A stretch of 64,000 nucleotides of DNA, from the NCBI GenBank assembly GCA_030841105.1, contig JAVEDE010000078.1, forward strand, positions 1 to 64,000, written 5' to 3'. The DNA is from Pyrinomonadaceae bacterium (lineage in GTDB: Bacteria; Acidobacteriota; Blastocatellia; Pyrinomonadales; Pyrinomonadaceae). The position numbers and the translations under genes are program-made. A model generated the notes under the pieces. It saw nothing but the letters and a program-made list of their open reading frames with translations, was not told the origin of the DNA and searched no databases. Shown here in pieces: positions 1 through 9,379 of the stretch (the stretch's first letter is position 1; the number at the start of each line of letters is the position of its first letter).

Positions 1-2473
1 GTTGCTCGCCGAGTGGTTGTATCTCGCCCTCTTGTAGAAAACGCAACAGCTTCGGCTGCACGTCCAGCGGCAAATCTCCGATCTCATCGAGGAAGAGCGT
101 CCCGCCTGCCGCCGAGCGGATGACGCCCGGAGAGTCAGAGACTGCGCCCGTAAATGCTCCCCGCCGGTAGCCGAAGAGATAAGCGTCGCTCAACTCTTTG
201 GGGACGGCCGTGCAGTTGAAGGGAACGAAGACTTTGGCGCGCCGCGACGAGAGGGCGTGGATGGCGCGGGCGACGAGTTCCTTGCCCGTACCGGATTCTC
301 CTGTCACCAGCACGGTCACGTCGGAGGAGCGGATCTTGTGGACTTCCTCGACCAGTCGCGTCATTGCCGGTGACGAGTGGATGAAACCGGGCATGAAACT
401 CTGGCTGGCGAGTGTGGATTGCTCCGCGCCGTCGAGACCTTCGCGCGCCTTCTCGCGAAATGCGCACACGTCCAGCGCGAGTTCGACCATCCGCAGCAAA
501 GGAGCGAGCGAGACGCCGCCCGGCAACACGGCCGACCCCGGCGGCGAGACGAGCAAGGTGGCGGGCGGCGCGTTCGTCGCGCGCAGTTCGATGATCTCCG
601 CATGGTGCTCGCCCGCGACACGCTCCTTCTCTTCCGCGCCTTCCGCGCGCCGCAGACGCTCCAACAGTTCCCCGCCCTCATCATCTGCCCAACCGTGTGC
701 CACGACCACTCGGTCGCGCGCTTCTTCGCCCGGCTCGGCGATCAAAATCTGGCGCGCGCCCGTCTCCTGATAGATGACGGCGGCAAGTTCGCGCAAGAGC
801 AGTTCGCGCGACGCGACGGCGTCGGTCAGTCGCAGCAGGATCAAATGTGTGAGGTCGTCGAAGCGCGGCTCGGTCGCGTCAGTCGCGCCGCTGTCATCGT
901 CGTCGCCAACGTGAGCTTGATCGAGCGCGCTGAGGGCTACTTCGGCGCGGGTGATGTCGAGACGTGCGCCGAGTTCGCGGAAAGTCTCCGCGGCGCGCGT
1001 GAGACATTCGTGCGCGCGTTCGGGCTGCGCGGCGGCGTAAGCGCGGCCGAGGTCGTAGCGCGAGCGCGCGCTGCGATAGCGGTCGCCGAGCATTTCGTAG
1101 ATGGAGACGCTGCGGCCGAAGTGTTGCGCGGCGGGCACGGCTTGGCCGCGCGCGAGCGAGAGCAGGCCGTGGAGACGCTGCGCCTCGCCGGAGACGGCGA
1201 GGTCGGCCGACGTGTCCGCCGTCTCGCCGAGCACCGGGTTGAGTTGCTCCTCGCAGCGGGTGAGGTCGCCGCGCCGCAGGTGCGTCTCGCCGAGCAACAG
1301 GCGCGAGTCGCAGATGGCCTGTCGGTCACCGATGCGTTCGGCGTATTCGAGAGCGCGCGTGCCGTCGGCGAGCGCGCGTTCCAACTCGTCCATCGCGAGA
1401 TGACAACGACCGAGCGTGCGCAGGGCTTGACCGACGTACCACTTATTGCCGTGTTCGAGCGAGAGTTCGACGGCGTGTTCGAGATACTTCTCGGCCTCTT
1501 CCAAGTCGCCGCGCAACATCAACAACTCGCCGAGCGAGTCGAGGATCATCGTCTGCTCGCCGCGCTTGTCCGTCTCGGAGGCGAGCGTGAGCGCGCGTTC
1601 GAGCGACTCCTGCGCGCGATCCCATTCGCCGACGAGGATCAGATGGATGCCGAGGTTGTTGTAGCCGTCGGCGGCGTTGGCCTTGTGCTCGGTGCGCTCG
1701 TAGTAGCTGATCGCGGTCTCTAAATATTTGATGCCGTCGTGCGGTCGTTTGAGAAACCAGCAGACGCCCGCCATGTTGGTGTAGATTTTGCCGAGCAGGT
1801 AGGGCGCGGGATGATCGCCGACGAGTTTGAGAGACTGTTCGAGGTTGTTCAGCGCAGGCTCATAGCTGCCTTCAAAAAGCTCTGCGAGCGCGATGGCGAA
1901 GTAGGCTTCGGCCAAGCCCCGCCAGTCGCCCGTGCCGCGAAAATGTTCGAGCGCCTTCTGCGCGTGGTCGCGCGCAATGGTGTACTCGTTGATGGTGCGG
2001 TAGACGCGCGCCAGCGCGACGTAGACCGAGCCGACCTGCGCGCCGCCGCCGTGCTCGGTCGCCTCGCGCAGCGTGCCGTTCAGGATCGCGACGGCCTTCG
2101 GATGATCGCCCGTGTAGTTGTAGGCAAGGCCGAGTTGGACGCCGAGATAAATCGAGGAGGCGGGGTCGCACCTGGTGCGCTCCTCCGGCCGCTCGTACAT
2201 CTGCACCGCTTCGAGCGACTCGCGGTAACGCCCCTGCATCTCCAACGCCGCCGAGAGCAGACAGCGCGTGCGCGCAAGGAGCGTCGCGTGTTGCCGCGCG
2301 GCGCGTGTGAGCGCGGCCGCACGCTTCAAGACCTCGGAGGTGAGACCCTGATCGAGCAGCAGGCGCACGTCTTCCAACTCGCGCTCAAGCGACTCGCGCG
2401 CGGCCTGCGCGCGGGTGCGCGCTTCGCTCAAACTCGCGATGCCGTGCTCTCCCCCTCCCCTGTCCTTGCTCAT
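1..2473 (-). CDS. TPR-containing sigma-54-dependent transcriptional activator (C-terminus outside window)
   Basis: The frame is open from an ATG at 2473 to the window edge (at least 824 codons), so the 3' end is missing. A good ribosome site (GGAGG on the minus strand, about 10 bases upstream) supports this start. Residues 1 to about 500 are helical tetratricopeptide-like repeats rich in G-x-A/L patterns (for example [16 protein letters not shown]). A GAF-like stretch of unclear identity follows at about 560-690. The sigma-54 AAA+ domain then begins: Walker A GESGTGKE at about 725-732, the sigma-54 contact loop GAFTGA at about 772-777, and a Walker B-like [12 protein letters not shown] just before the edge. 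The family drives open-complex formation by sigma-54 RNA polymerase using ATP. The TPR region probably senses a protein partner (inference). A C-terminal Fis-type HTH is expected beyond the window. Confidence 0.9.
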   Translation of the reverse strand, partial: MSKDRGGGEHGIASLSEARTRAQAARESLERELEDVRLLLDQGLTSEVLKRAAALTRAARQHATLLARTRCLLSAALEMQGRYRESLEAVQMYERPEERTRCDPASSIYLGVQLGLAYNYTGDHPKAVAILNGTLREATEHGGGAQVGSVYVALARVYRTINEYTIARDHAQKALEHFRGTGDWRGLAEAYFAIALAELFEGSYEPALNNLEQSLKLVGDHPAPYLLGKIYTNMAGVCWFLKRPHDGIKYLETAISYYERTEHKANAADGYNNLGIHLILVGEWDRAQESLERALTLASETDKRGEQTMILDSLGELLMLRGDLEEAEKYLEHAVELSLEHGNKWYVGQALRTLGRCHLAMDELERALADGTRALEYAERIGDRQAICDSRLLLGETHLRRGDLTRCEEQLNPVLGETADTSADLAVSGEAQRLHGLLSLARGQAVPAAQHFGRSVSIYEMLGDRYRSARSRYDLGRAYAAAQPERAHECLTRAAETFRELGARLDITRAEVALSALDQAHVGDDDDSGATDATEPRFDDLTHLILLRLTDAVASRELLLRELAAVIYQETGARQILIAEPGEEARDRVVVAHGWADDEGGELLERLRRAEGAEEKERVAGEHHAEIIELRATNAPPATLLVSPPGSAVLPGGVSLAPLLRMVELALDVCAFREKAREGLDGAEQSTLASQSFMPGFIHSSPAMTRLVEEVHKIRSSDVTVLVTGESGTGKELVARAIHALSSRRAKVFVPFNCTAVPKELSDAYLFGYRRGAFTGAVSDSPGVIRSAAGGTLFLDEIGDLPLDVQPKLLRFLQEGEIQPLGEQ

Positions 2474-2695
2474 GCTCCCCCGGCCTCCACAGGAATCTAC
2501 ACGCCGCGAAACGAGATCAGCGGGTCAATCGTCGCGGCAATCGGCATCGCACCTCTTTCGCCCACACGTCGGCTATAAACACCTTGGGGGATGACGACAG
2601 GGGATGACGACCGATTAGTTGAGTTCAAATATAGTTGCTGCCTTGTTAAATCACAAATTGGGAGTTTTGCGGCGCGTGACGGGGAACGGCGCGCT

Positions 2696-3604
2696 TCAAA
2701 TTTGTGGCGGGAGATAAATGGTGTCGTAGTGGCTGTGCAGCTTGTAACCCGCGCGCCGGTAGAAGGCGCACGCCAATTCGTTCTCTTCGTTGACGAGCAG
2801 GCAGAGCGACTTGGCGCGCAGCAACAACTCTCGGCTCAACTGCGACAGGCAGCGCAGCCCGTAGCCCTTGCCCCGTTCGCCCGAATCCACGTACACGCCT
2901 TCCAGATAGATCACTTCGGGCGTGCTGCACACAGTGTCGGCCTTGAAGATCAGACGCCCCTCTTCGATCCACACCCAGACGCGCCCCGTCTCGATGCGAC
3001 GCGCCAGCCGCGCGCGGAATCCTTCCGGGTCAACTTCAAGCGGGTTGACCAAACTTTCCTCAAAAGCCAACTGCGCGTGAACCGCGGCGACCAGCGATAA
3101 ATCTTCGAGCGTCGCCGGGCGTAGATTCGGCACGGACTCGCGCACCGCGACCGGCCATCTCTGTTCGAGCAATAATTCCCGCCGCACGAGCAACGGCGAT
3201 TCGCCCTCGCGCGCGTATGCAGACCAGAAACGCCCGGCCGATTCACGCTCGCCTAAGATCAGGTGCGCGTCGGCCGACGCGCGCGCCCGTCGCGCAAATG
3301 CCTCGACCGTCACGGCGCACCGGCTCGCAAAAAGAATGTGATGTCCGATCAAAGCGACGCCCGTGATCTCGCCCCGCGCGTCGCGGCACGCATAAAAGTC
3401 GCCGCGATTCAAACTGCGCTCGAAGCCGTTGTCGCGGATCAAGCTCGACATAATGACGTTCTGCACGGGACTCGCGGCAAGAAAGTTCAACGCCTCCCCT
3501 TCATCACCGTGGGCGAGAAGTTGCGGCGCAGAGTGTGAGCTGGCCGGAGCAGTCTGCGCGCGCGGGCGAGGCGTCTTGATGGCTGGCTTTAACGTTCGAG
3601 ACAT
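2696..3604 (-). CDS. GNAT-family N-acetyltransferase
   Basis: A 302-residue protein. The C-terminal half has the GNAT acetyl-CoA signature: a beta-strand YLEGVYVD followed by the pyrophosphate-binding loop RGKGYG, then an LVNEENELACAFYRRAGY segment typical of the last strand and helix. The N-terminal half (about 35-150) is less conserved and may be a second, degenerate GNAT-like fold, as in FR47-type proteins. It would transfer acetyl from acetyl-CoA to an amine; the substrate cannot be read from sequence. The ATG at 3604 was chosen because the longer in-frame start (3742) would overlap the 3' end of the upstream protease gene and adds a non-natural Arg/Cys-rich stretch. No clear Shine-Dalgarno is visible. 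The gene lies 73 bases downstream of the protease gene on the same strand, so co-transcription is possible. Confidence 0.85.
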   Translation of the reverse strand: MSRTLKPAIKTPRPRAQTAPASSHSAPQLLAHGDEGEALNFLAASPVQNVIMSSLIRDNGFERSLNRGDFYACRDARGEITGVALIGHHILFASRCAVTVEAFARRARASADAHLILGERESAGRFWSAYAREGESPLLVRRELLLEQRWPVAVRESVPNLRPATLEDLSLVAAVHAQLAFEESLVNPLEVDPEGFRARLARRIETGRVWVWIEEGRLIFKADTVCSTPEVIYLEGVYVDSGERGKGYGLRCLSQLSRELLLRAKSLCLLVNEENELACAFYRRAGYKLHSHYDTIYLPPQI

Positions 3605-3677
3605 GACGATTAACGTGTATAGCGAGAGAGGGTCGGGTTCGCAGAACATTTTTGCGCGAGTGCTGCCGCACACATCT

Positions 3678-5765
3678 TTAATAGCCTCGATAGTCTTCCC
3701 CGGTATCAAACACCACGGGCGCGTAACTCGTGCGGTCGCCATCGGCCATCGTCCTGAGAGCCTTCAATAAAACGTCGCTGATAATTACGCCGTCGCTGAT
3801 GATCACGCCGTCGTCGCGCAACAGCCCGTCGCTGATGATCACCCCGTCGCTGATGATCACGCCGACGGCGATGTAAGGCGTCCCGCTGCCGAGCATGCCG
3901 CCATCGCTCGTCAGGATGTTATCGCTGATGATCACGCCGTCGCCGAGGAAGGCCGGGTTACGCCGCAGGATGTTGTCGCTGATGATCACGCCGTCACTAA
4001 TGATCACGCCGTCGCTGATGATCACGCCGAGGTCGTAGATGCGTTGGTAATCGGTGATGAGATCGAGTCCGGTGGCGAAGCTGTAGTTGAGGACGACGCC
4101 CTGCGCCCATGTGAACGTGTGCCCGGCGATGGTGGTGCGCGGCGTGGGGACTGCGCCCGCGAGCAACGGCGCGCCGAGCGGCGTGGTGTTCGTCAGGTCG
4201 CGGCGCACGAGTTTGGCGAGACGGACTGCGCCCTCGATATTGAGTTGCCCCGCGCCCTGCTCGAACATGTTGAAGCCTGAGAGCGGCTGCGCCGTGTACA
4301 TCAAGATCGTTTTGATCAAGTTCGGCGTGAGCCGCGGGTTGACTTGCAGGAGCAGCGCGGCCGCACCGGCGACCTGCGGGGCGGCCATCGAAGTGCCGCT
4401 CATGAACATCATTGCGCGGCTGTCGTCCGCGCTCACGCCCGCCTCCATCTGCGGGTTTCGCGTGAGCAGGTAATTCTTCGCGCCGCAATCTTCTTGACTG
4501 GCGGGGCACTCGCCCTCGGCCTGCGCCCCGATCAGCTTGTTGCCGGGGGCGACGAGTTCGGGTTTGATCAGGTTATCGAAATGGCGTTCGCCCGCCGCGT
4601 CCACGTAGCTGCCGCGGGTGGGGCCGCGCGAACTGTAAGTCGCTACTCCGTCATCGCCGCGCTCGTTCGTGCCGAAGGTGTTCGTCGCGCCGACCGTGAT
4701 CGCGGAAGGCTCAATGCCGGGCGAGTGTATCTGCCCGTAAACTTTTTGCCCGTCGTCGGACTTGCCGTCGTTGCCCGCCGCCGCGACGACGACGATGCCT
4801 GCGTCCACCAGACGCCGCACCGCTAGACAGACAGGATCGTTCTTGTAAGAGTCAACCGCGGGCATGCCGAGGCTCATGTTGACGACGCGGATGTTGTAGA
4901 GCGTGCGATTCGCCATCACCCAATCGAGAGCGCGCAACACGGACGAGACCGAGCCGCGCCCCTCGTTGTCCAGCACACGTAGGTTGACGATGTTGGCGTT
5001 CGGCGCGATGCCGACGTAAGCGGCGTTGGCGATGCGCCCGTTGCCGCCCGCGAGCGAGGCGACGTGCGTGCCGTGCCCGTACTGGTCGGAGGCGTTGCCG
5101 TAGTTGACGAAATCCTCTTCGGCCACGACGCGCACGTCGCTATCGGTGCTGCGCCCGTCGCGAAAAGATTTGTGGCTGCGCTTGATGCCCGAATCGAGCA
5201 CGGCGATGCCGATGCCCGTGCCGTCGAGTCCCCCCGTCGCCTGTGTGCGCACGAGGTCTGCGCCGGTCGTCGCCGAGACGTGGCCGAGCGTGCGCACCTC
5301 GCGGTCGGGCGTGATGTAGGAAATCTCCGCGAACCTCGTCAACTCGAACACGTCGCTCGCGGGCATCTCCGCGCTCACGAGGCTGGAGTTTTGGAAGGCG
5401 TAGTTGACGCGCACGCGTGAGTGCGTGTAGACGGCTTGGACGCCGCTCCCGGCCGGAGCGTTGAATTGGCAGATGACGCGAAAGATTTTCTTGTTGCTGA
5501 CGGAACGAACTAACTGTTGCGCGAGGTCGGGCGAGAGTTTGTCGAGCCGCGCGCCGAACTTCGTCAGCGGCGCGCCGGGAACTTTGATTTTGGCGTCCGT
5601 CGCGCTTGTCGTCTGCGCGCCCGACTTTCCGGCTGCCGCGTCGCGCTTCCCGCCCTGCACAAATTGCCCGCGCGCCGTCAACCCGCCGAAGTTGCCGAGG
5701 CACAGCGACGCGAGGACGAGAGCGACGATAAAACTTTTGCGAGCGGGGCAATTGCTTATTTTCAT
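3678..5765 (-). CDS. Exported subtilisin-like serine protease with C-terminal GVIISD repeats
   Basis: A 695-residue S8-family protease. Residues 1-33 form a signal peptide (basic start, hydrophobic core, Ala-Arg-Gly end). A propeptide-like region (about 65-165) precedes the catalytic domain. The triad is visible as D191 (VLDSG), H231 (YGHGTHVA) and S459 (GTSMAAP), with the oxyanion Asn at N332 (AAAGNDG). After the domain, residues 580-664 carry eight copies of the hexapeptide GVIISD in short clusters separated by linkers, and the chain ends in a Tyr/Asp-rich tail. It should act outside the cytoplasmic membrane and cleave peptides. The start at 5765 was preferred over an upstream in-frame codon (5852) because it places the signal peptide at the N-terminus; the Shine-Dalgarno is poor. 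Confidence 0.93.
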   Translation of the reverse strand: MKISNCPARKSFIVALVLASLCLGNFGGLTARGQFVQGGKRDAAAGKSGAQTTSATDAKIKVPGAPLTKFGARLDKLSPDLAQQLVRSVSNKKIFRVICQFNAPAGSGVQAVYTHSRVRVNYAFQNSSLVSAEMPASDVFELTRFAEISYITPDREVRTLGHVSATTGADLVRTQATGGLDGTGIGIAVLDSGIKRSHKSFRDGRSTDSDVRVVAEEDFVNYGNASDQYGHGTHVASLAGGNGRIANAAYVGIAPNANIVNLRVLDNEGRGSVSSVLRALDWVMANRTLYNIRVVNMSLGMPAVDSYKNDPVCLAVRRLVDAGIVVVAAAGNDGKSDDGQKVYGQIHSPGIEPSAITVGATNTFGTNERGDDGVATYSSRGPTRGSYVDAAGERHFDNLIKPELVAPGNKLIGAQAEGECPASQEDCGAKNYLLTRNPQMEAGVSADDSRAMMFMSGTSMAAPQVAGAAALLLQVNPRLTPNLIKTILMYTAQPLSGFNMFEQGAGQLNIEGAVRLAKLVRRDLTNTTPLGAPLLAGAVPTPRTTIAGHTFTWAQGVVLNYSFATGLDLITDYQRIYDLGVIISDGVIISDGVIISDNILRRNPAFLGDGVIISDNILTSDGGMLGSGTPYIAVGVIISDGVIISDGLLRDDGVIISDGVIISDVLLKALRTMADGDRTSYAPVVFDTGEDYRGY
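3774..4028 (-). repeat. Coding 18-bp repeats encoding GVIISD
   Basis: Inside the protease gene, an 18-base unit (gtcgctgatgatcacgcc on the plus strand, with small changes) occurs eight times: three in a row, one single, two in a row, two in a row. Each unit encodes GVIISD exactly in frame. The copies are more alike at DNA level than protein selection would require, so the array probably expanded recently. Confidence 0.9.
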
Positions 5766-6485
5766 TTCAGTATCGCGTATGACTCGAAAACTCTTTCCGT
5801 ATGAACGACCGGGGGAATATTGACCTGCACAGGAGCGAATCGGATGGCGCAATGTTTGAGGTTTCGGAACACCGAAACGTTGCTACAAACGTGGCTCAAA
5901 CACCTCGTTCCAAGTTCTTTCCGTTCGACTCGCGCGATCACTATAGGGCAACAATCGTGCCAGCTACGATCAACAAGTCATCGCCGACGGCGACCAACGT
6001 CGCCGAACCTCAGGTTATTCGAGGGTCTGCCAAAATCCCCTGTAAACTAACTCTTCTCAGAGAGACCGGACAAATTTAAACCTAAAAGAACTAACTCTTC
6101 GGTCTCCCGTCGCACTTAATATCAACTCCAATCGCTGTATACCTCTTTCGCATCGCATACTTTATTCGCAGTTTTGCTGATAACCCAATGTATATGCGGC
6201 TTTGATGGCGTCAAGGCGGCTTGTCAGTGTGGTCGTGCGAACCAAGTATCACGTTTAACCGAACGAAAGGGTTTTCTCCGCCAATTCAAAAGTCGCCCGC
6301 CAATTTCCTTTTGCCGCTAAACATCTCCCTTTCCGTTGTTTCGCCGAACTGGCACGGCGCTTGTTAAGCGACGCGTGCGTGGTCAATCGCGGCCGCAGTT
6401 TTACCGTAGAGGTGGCGGCTCGCAAAGTTCACAACAACAGGCGCATCGAGGGGCGCGATTTTTTTGTAGCTGAGAGGAAAGAACG
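5766..6485. other. 720-bp intergenic region between divergent genes
   Basis: This region separates the minus-strand protease from the plus-strand DUF4214 gene. Codon usage and composition of the short frames in it do not look coding. A direct repeat aactaactcttc (at about 6047 and 6089) and a weak inverted pair (gagaccg / cggtctc) are visible. It must contain both promoters, but no pair of boxes is convincing. Confidence 0.5.
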
Positions 6486-8822
6486 ATGAGTTTTCTGACA
6501 GGCGAGATGCATTCATTTAATTTGCGGAGAGGAGCGGCGGGGATCATTCTTCTTCTCACCCTGTTCGTCCTGAATAATTCCACGGCCTACGCCGCGGGCA
6601 AAGATTGTAGCGGCGCGTTCACCGTGCGGCTCTCGGACGGGCGCGTGTTCAGCGGCGCGACCAAAACCATCGTCGCCGTCGGCGCGGGTATCACTGCGCA
6701 GGTGAGCGGCAAATTCGTCAACTACACGGTTGACCTAGACACCTTCCGCGTGACGAACTACACGCTGCAAAGCGACATCACGGCCAACCAGCCGGCCGTC
6801 ATCTTCACGCGCAAAGAGCCGCTGCACGGGAAGATTTTAACGAGCGGCCTGAGCATCGAATTGAGCAGCGAGCAGGGCGTGTTGCAACGTTCGGGCGGCG
6901 GCCAGAGCATGAAGATTCAGTCGAAGGATTGCAGCGAAGGCGGCATCTTCCAGATGGAGCCGGAGCCTGCGGCGGAAGTCGTGCATGAACTGGGGCAGTT
7001 GTTCGTCTACTGCGTGGACTCGCTCGGTCGCGTCCTCATCATCAGCGGCAGCAATCCTTTCGTCGGGCGCGAAAGCCCCGAACTGGCGACGCGCACGTTC
7101 CCCGCCGGCAACGCCATCGTCGGCACGAAAGTTTCGCGCTGGCAGATACAGTCCGGCGGGCGCATGGGCATGGTGACGGGCGAGGATGCGGTTGAGCCAC
7201 TCACTGCTCCCTGTTCGACGAGCGGCGCAGGGCCGACGCCCACGCCGAGTCCTTCGCCGAGTCCTTCGCCAACCGCGACGCCGACGCCTTCACCGAGTCC
7301 GACGGCAACGCCGAGTCCCAATCCGTCGCCGAGTCCTTCGCCCAGCCCATCGCCCGGTCAAGGCTTGGAGGCGCGAATGGAAATCCGGCTCGTCGGCGCG
7401 AGTCTGAACGGCGCGACGCCGTTCGGCGAGGCGGAGTTCCGCCGCGAGGCCGAGGGCAGCCGTCGTCTGAAAATCAAGATCGAGAACGTGAACTTGCCGA
7501 ACGGCACGACGCTGAACGTGCTCGTTGATAACGTGCGCGTCGGCCAGATCGTCATCAACTCGCTCAAGGGCGAGATCGAACTGAGAACCGACCACGGGCA
7601 GACGACCCCGCCCGTCGTCAACGGCACGAGCATAGTCATCTCGAACAGCACGGGGACGACCGTCATCGCGGGCACGTTCTCGCAGTCGCTGCCGAACCCC
7701 GGCCCGTCGCCGAGTCCGACGCCTGTCGCCACGCCCGGCCCCGGCGGTGAAGTACGCGTGCGCATCCCGCTCACGGGCGCGAGCATCAGCGGCATGATGC
7801 CGCAAGGCCACGCAGACTTTCGCCAACGCCCCGACGGCCGCCGCTTGAACGTCGAAATTCAAGACGTGAACTTGCCAGCGGGGACGACGTTCCGCGTGCT
7901 GGTCAACAACGTCAGCATCGGCCAGATCGTCCTCAACTCTTTCTTCCGCGGCGAACTTGAGTTGAACACGAACGACGGCCACAGCGTCCCCGTCGTCACG
8001 AACGGCACGACGGTCGCCGTCGTCAACAACGCAACGGGCGCGACCATCGTGGCTGGCGTCTTCGGCGCGATAGTCCCGGCGGCCAACCCGCTCGAAGACG
8101 GCAACTTCTTCGTGCGCCAGCAGTATCTAGATTTCCTCAACCGCGCGCCGGAACAGGGCGGCCTCGACGCGTGGCTCGGCGTGCTCGGCAAGTGCCCGAA
8201 CAACGGCTACGGCACGACCAACCCCGACTGCGACCGCGTGCAAATCTCTTCGGGCTTCTACCGCTCGTCAGAGTTCAGCGGGCGCGGCTACTTCGTCTAT
8301 CGCCTCTACGATGCCGCGCTCGGCCGCATGCCGCGCTACGCGGAGTTCATGCCCGACATGGCGCGCCTCGGCACGCCGCAAACCGCCGCCGAACTCGAAG
8401 CGAGCAAGGATGCCTTCGCCGCCGAGATCATGTCGCGGCCTGAGTTCAACACCATCTACAACGGGTTGACGGGCGCAGCCAACGCCGAGGCGTTCGTCTC
8501 GAAGTTGGAGAGAACCGCAGGCGTCACGTTGGCCTCACGCGCACAACTCATCGCCGAGATGGGCAACGGCACGAAGACGGCGGCGCAGACGCTCCGCGCC
8601 TTCATCGAGTCGCCGGAAGTGCAGACGCGCTTCTTCTACCGCGGGTTCGTCGCGATGCAGTCCTTCGGTTACCTGCGCCGCGATCCGGAACAGGCTGGCT
8701 TCGACGCGTGGGTGAACGTGCTGACCAACGGCGCGCCGAACGTCCAGACGGGCGACTACCGCACGCTCATCCACGGCTTCCTGCACTCCTTTGAATATCG
8801 CAACCGTTTCGGTCAACCGTAA
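6486..8822 (+). CDS. Secreted Pro-rich protein with duplicated domain and C-terminal DUF4214
   Basis: A 778-residue protein preceded by a good ribosome site (agaggaaag). Residues 1-37 form a signal peptide ending at AYAA. An N-terminal domain with several Cys follows (about 38-245). A Pro/Ser/Thr linker at about 247-293 (PSPSP, TPTP units) leads to two homologous domains of about 105 residues (from about 295 and 419), each starting with a G-A-S motif and sharing NVNLPxGTTxxVLVxNV and VGQIVxNS blocks. They are joined by a second short Pro-rich linker. The C-terminus (about 539-778) contains two DUF4214 units, with YLDFLNRAPEQGGLDAWL and RRDPEQAGFDAWVNVL. DUF4214 is common in large exported or surface proteins. 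No enzymatic residues are evident; an envelope or matrix role is inferred. A terminator follows. Confidence 0.85.
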   Translation: MSFLTGEMHSFNLRRGAAGIILLLTLFVLNNSTAYAAGKDCSGAFTVRLSDGRVFSGATKTIVAVGAGITAQVSGKFVNYTVDLDTFRVTNYTLQSDITANQPAVIFTRKEPLHGKILTSGLSIELSSEQGVLQRSGGGQSMKIQSKDCSEGGIFQMEPEPAAEVVHELGQLFVYCVDSLGRVLIISGSNPFVGRESPELATRTFPAGNAIVGTKVSRWQIQSGGRMGMVTGEDAVEPLTAPCSTSGAGPTPTPSPSPSPSPTATPTPSPSPTATPSPNPSPSPSPSPSPGQGLEARMEIRLVGASLNGATPFGEAEFRREAEGSRRLKIKIENVNLPNGTTLNVLVDNVRVGQIVINSLKGEIELRTDHGQTTPPVVNGTSIVISNSTGTTVIAGTFSQSLPNPGPSPSPTPVATPGPGGEVRVRIPLTGASISGMMPQGHADFRQRPDGRRLNVEIQDVNLPAGTTFRVLVNNVSIGQIVLNSFFRGELELNTNDGHSVPVVTNGTTVAVVNNATGATIVAGVFGAIVPAANPLEDGNFFVRQQYLDFLNRAPEQGGLDAWLGVLGKCPNNGYGTTNPDCDRVQISSGFYRSSEFSGRGYFVYRLYDAALGRMPRYAEFMPDMARLGTPQTAAELEASKDAFAAEIMSRPEFNTIYNGLTGAANAEAFVSKLERTAGVTLASRAQLIAEMGNGTKTAAQTLRAFIESPEVQTRFFYRGFVAMQSFGYLRRDPEQAGFDAWVNVLTNGAPNVQTGDYRTLIHGFLHSFEYRNRFGQP

Positions 8823-8871
8823 ATTGTCGGCGCAGAAGTTGCGGCTGTTCAGCCAAAGCTGAAATCACCCG

Positions 8872-8908
8872 GAGGCGTTGACCCAACAGTCAACGCCTCC
8901 TTTTTTTA
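8872..8908 (+). terminator. Rho-independent terminator after DUF4214 gene
   Basis: A perfect 12-bp stem (ggaggcgttgac / gtcaacgcctcc) with a 6-base loop is followed by seven T residues, 50 bases after the stop codon. Confidence 0.95.
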
Positions 8909-9143
8909 CTTTGACCATCAGCGCACGACGCGTGCGGCTCTCACCCGACCAACTTTCCCGCACTTCACACAACGCTGAACATTACTCTTGAATTCACAAG
9001 ACGAGTGGCATAGTATGTGCCCGTTCTCAGCTTTGGTTACCCTCATAACTCAGTCGGATCGTGCCTGCGAATCGCTATCGCTCAGTGGTCAAAGCAATAC
9101 TTGACTAACCTCTCACACTTAACGGTTAACTCGGAGTCTCCCC

Positions 9144-9317
9144 ATGAACAAGAGTTTTACCATCCTGTGGTCGTTTGTTCTCCCGCGCTGCCTGTGTAGC
9201 CCTGCATTCAGCCGGAGAGACTCTCCAACCAAAGGCGCGCACGCCCCGGCCAAGTCCACCGGCACGCAACTCATGCGGCACGCCAGCCCGTCATCCACGG
9301 CACGCCCGACCCTCTGA
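9144..9317 (+). pseudogene. Small signal-peptide-like frame, probably a decayed gene start
   Basis: A 57-codon frame begins MNKSFTILWSFVL, which looks like the start of an exported protein, but then becomes Arg/Ser/Pro-rich. The hydrophobic pattern continues in the next frame (VALHSAGETLQP), which suggests a one-base frameshift in an old gene. The 3' end overlaps a strong hairpin. A leader peptide for the downstream protease gene is an alternative. No homologue is recognised. Confidence 0.3.
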
Positions 9318-9329
9318 TCGTCGGGCGTG
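9301..9329 (+). other. Stem-loop upstream of the M48 protease gene
   Basis: A perfect 10-bp inverted repeat (cacgcccgac / gtcgggcgtg) with a 9-base loop ends 50 bases before the start codon at 9380. No T-run follows, so it is not a standard terminator. It could be a leader hairpin or an operator. Confidence 0.55.
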
Positions 9330-9379
9330 TCAACCTAAGTACCATCCGCCCCGCCCTTCCAAATTTAGGAGAAAGAATC

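Noticed and set aside
377..2578. Long plus-strand open frames across the TPR/sigma-54 activator
   Set aside because: They mirror the minus-strand gene. Their translations are Arg/Ala/Val-rich without motifs, while the minus strand gives TPR repeats, Walker A and GAFTGA in one continuous frame.
3605..3742. Longer start for the GNAT gene
   Set aside because: Would overlap the protease coding end and adds residues unlike the family.
3774..4028. CRISPR-like regular repeats
   Set aside because: The 18-base units are in frame, code GVIISD, and have no unique spacers of constant size.
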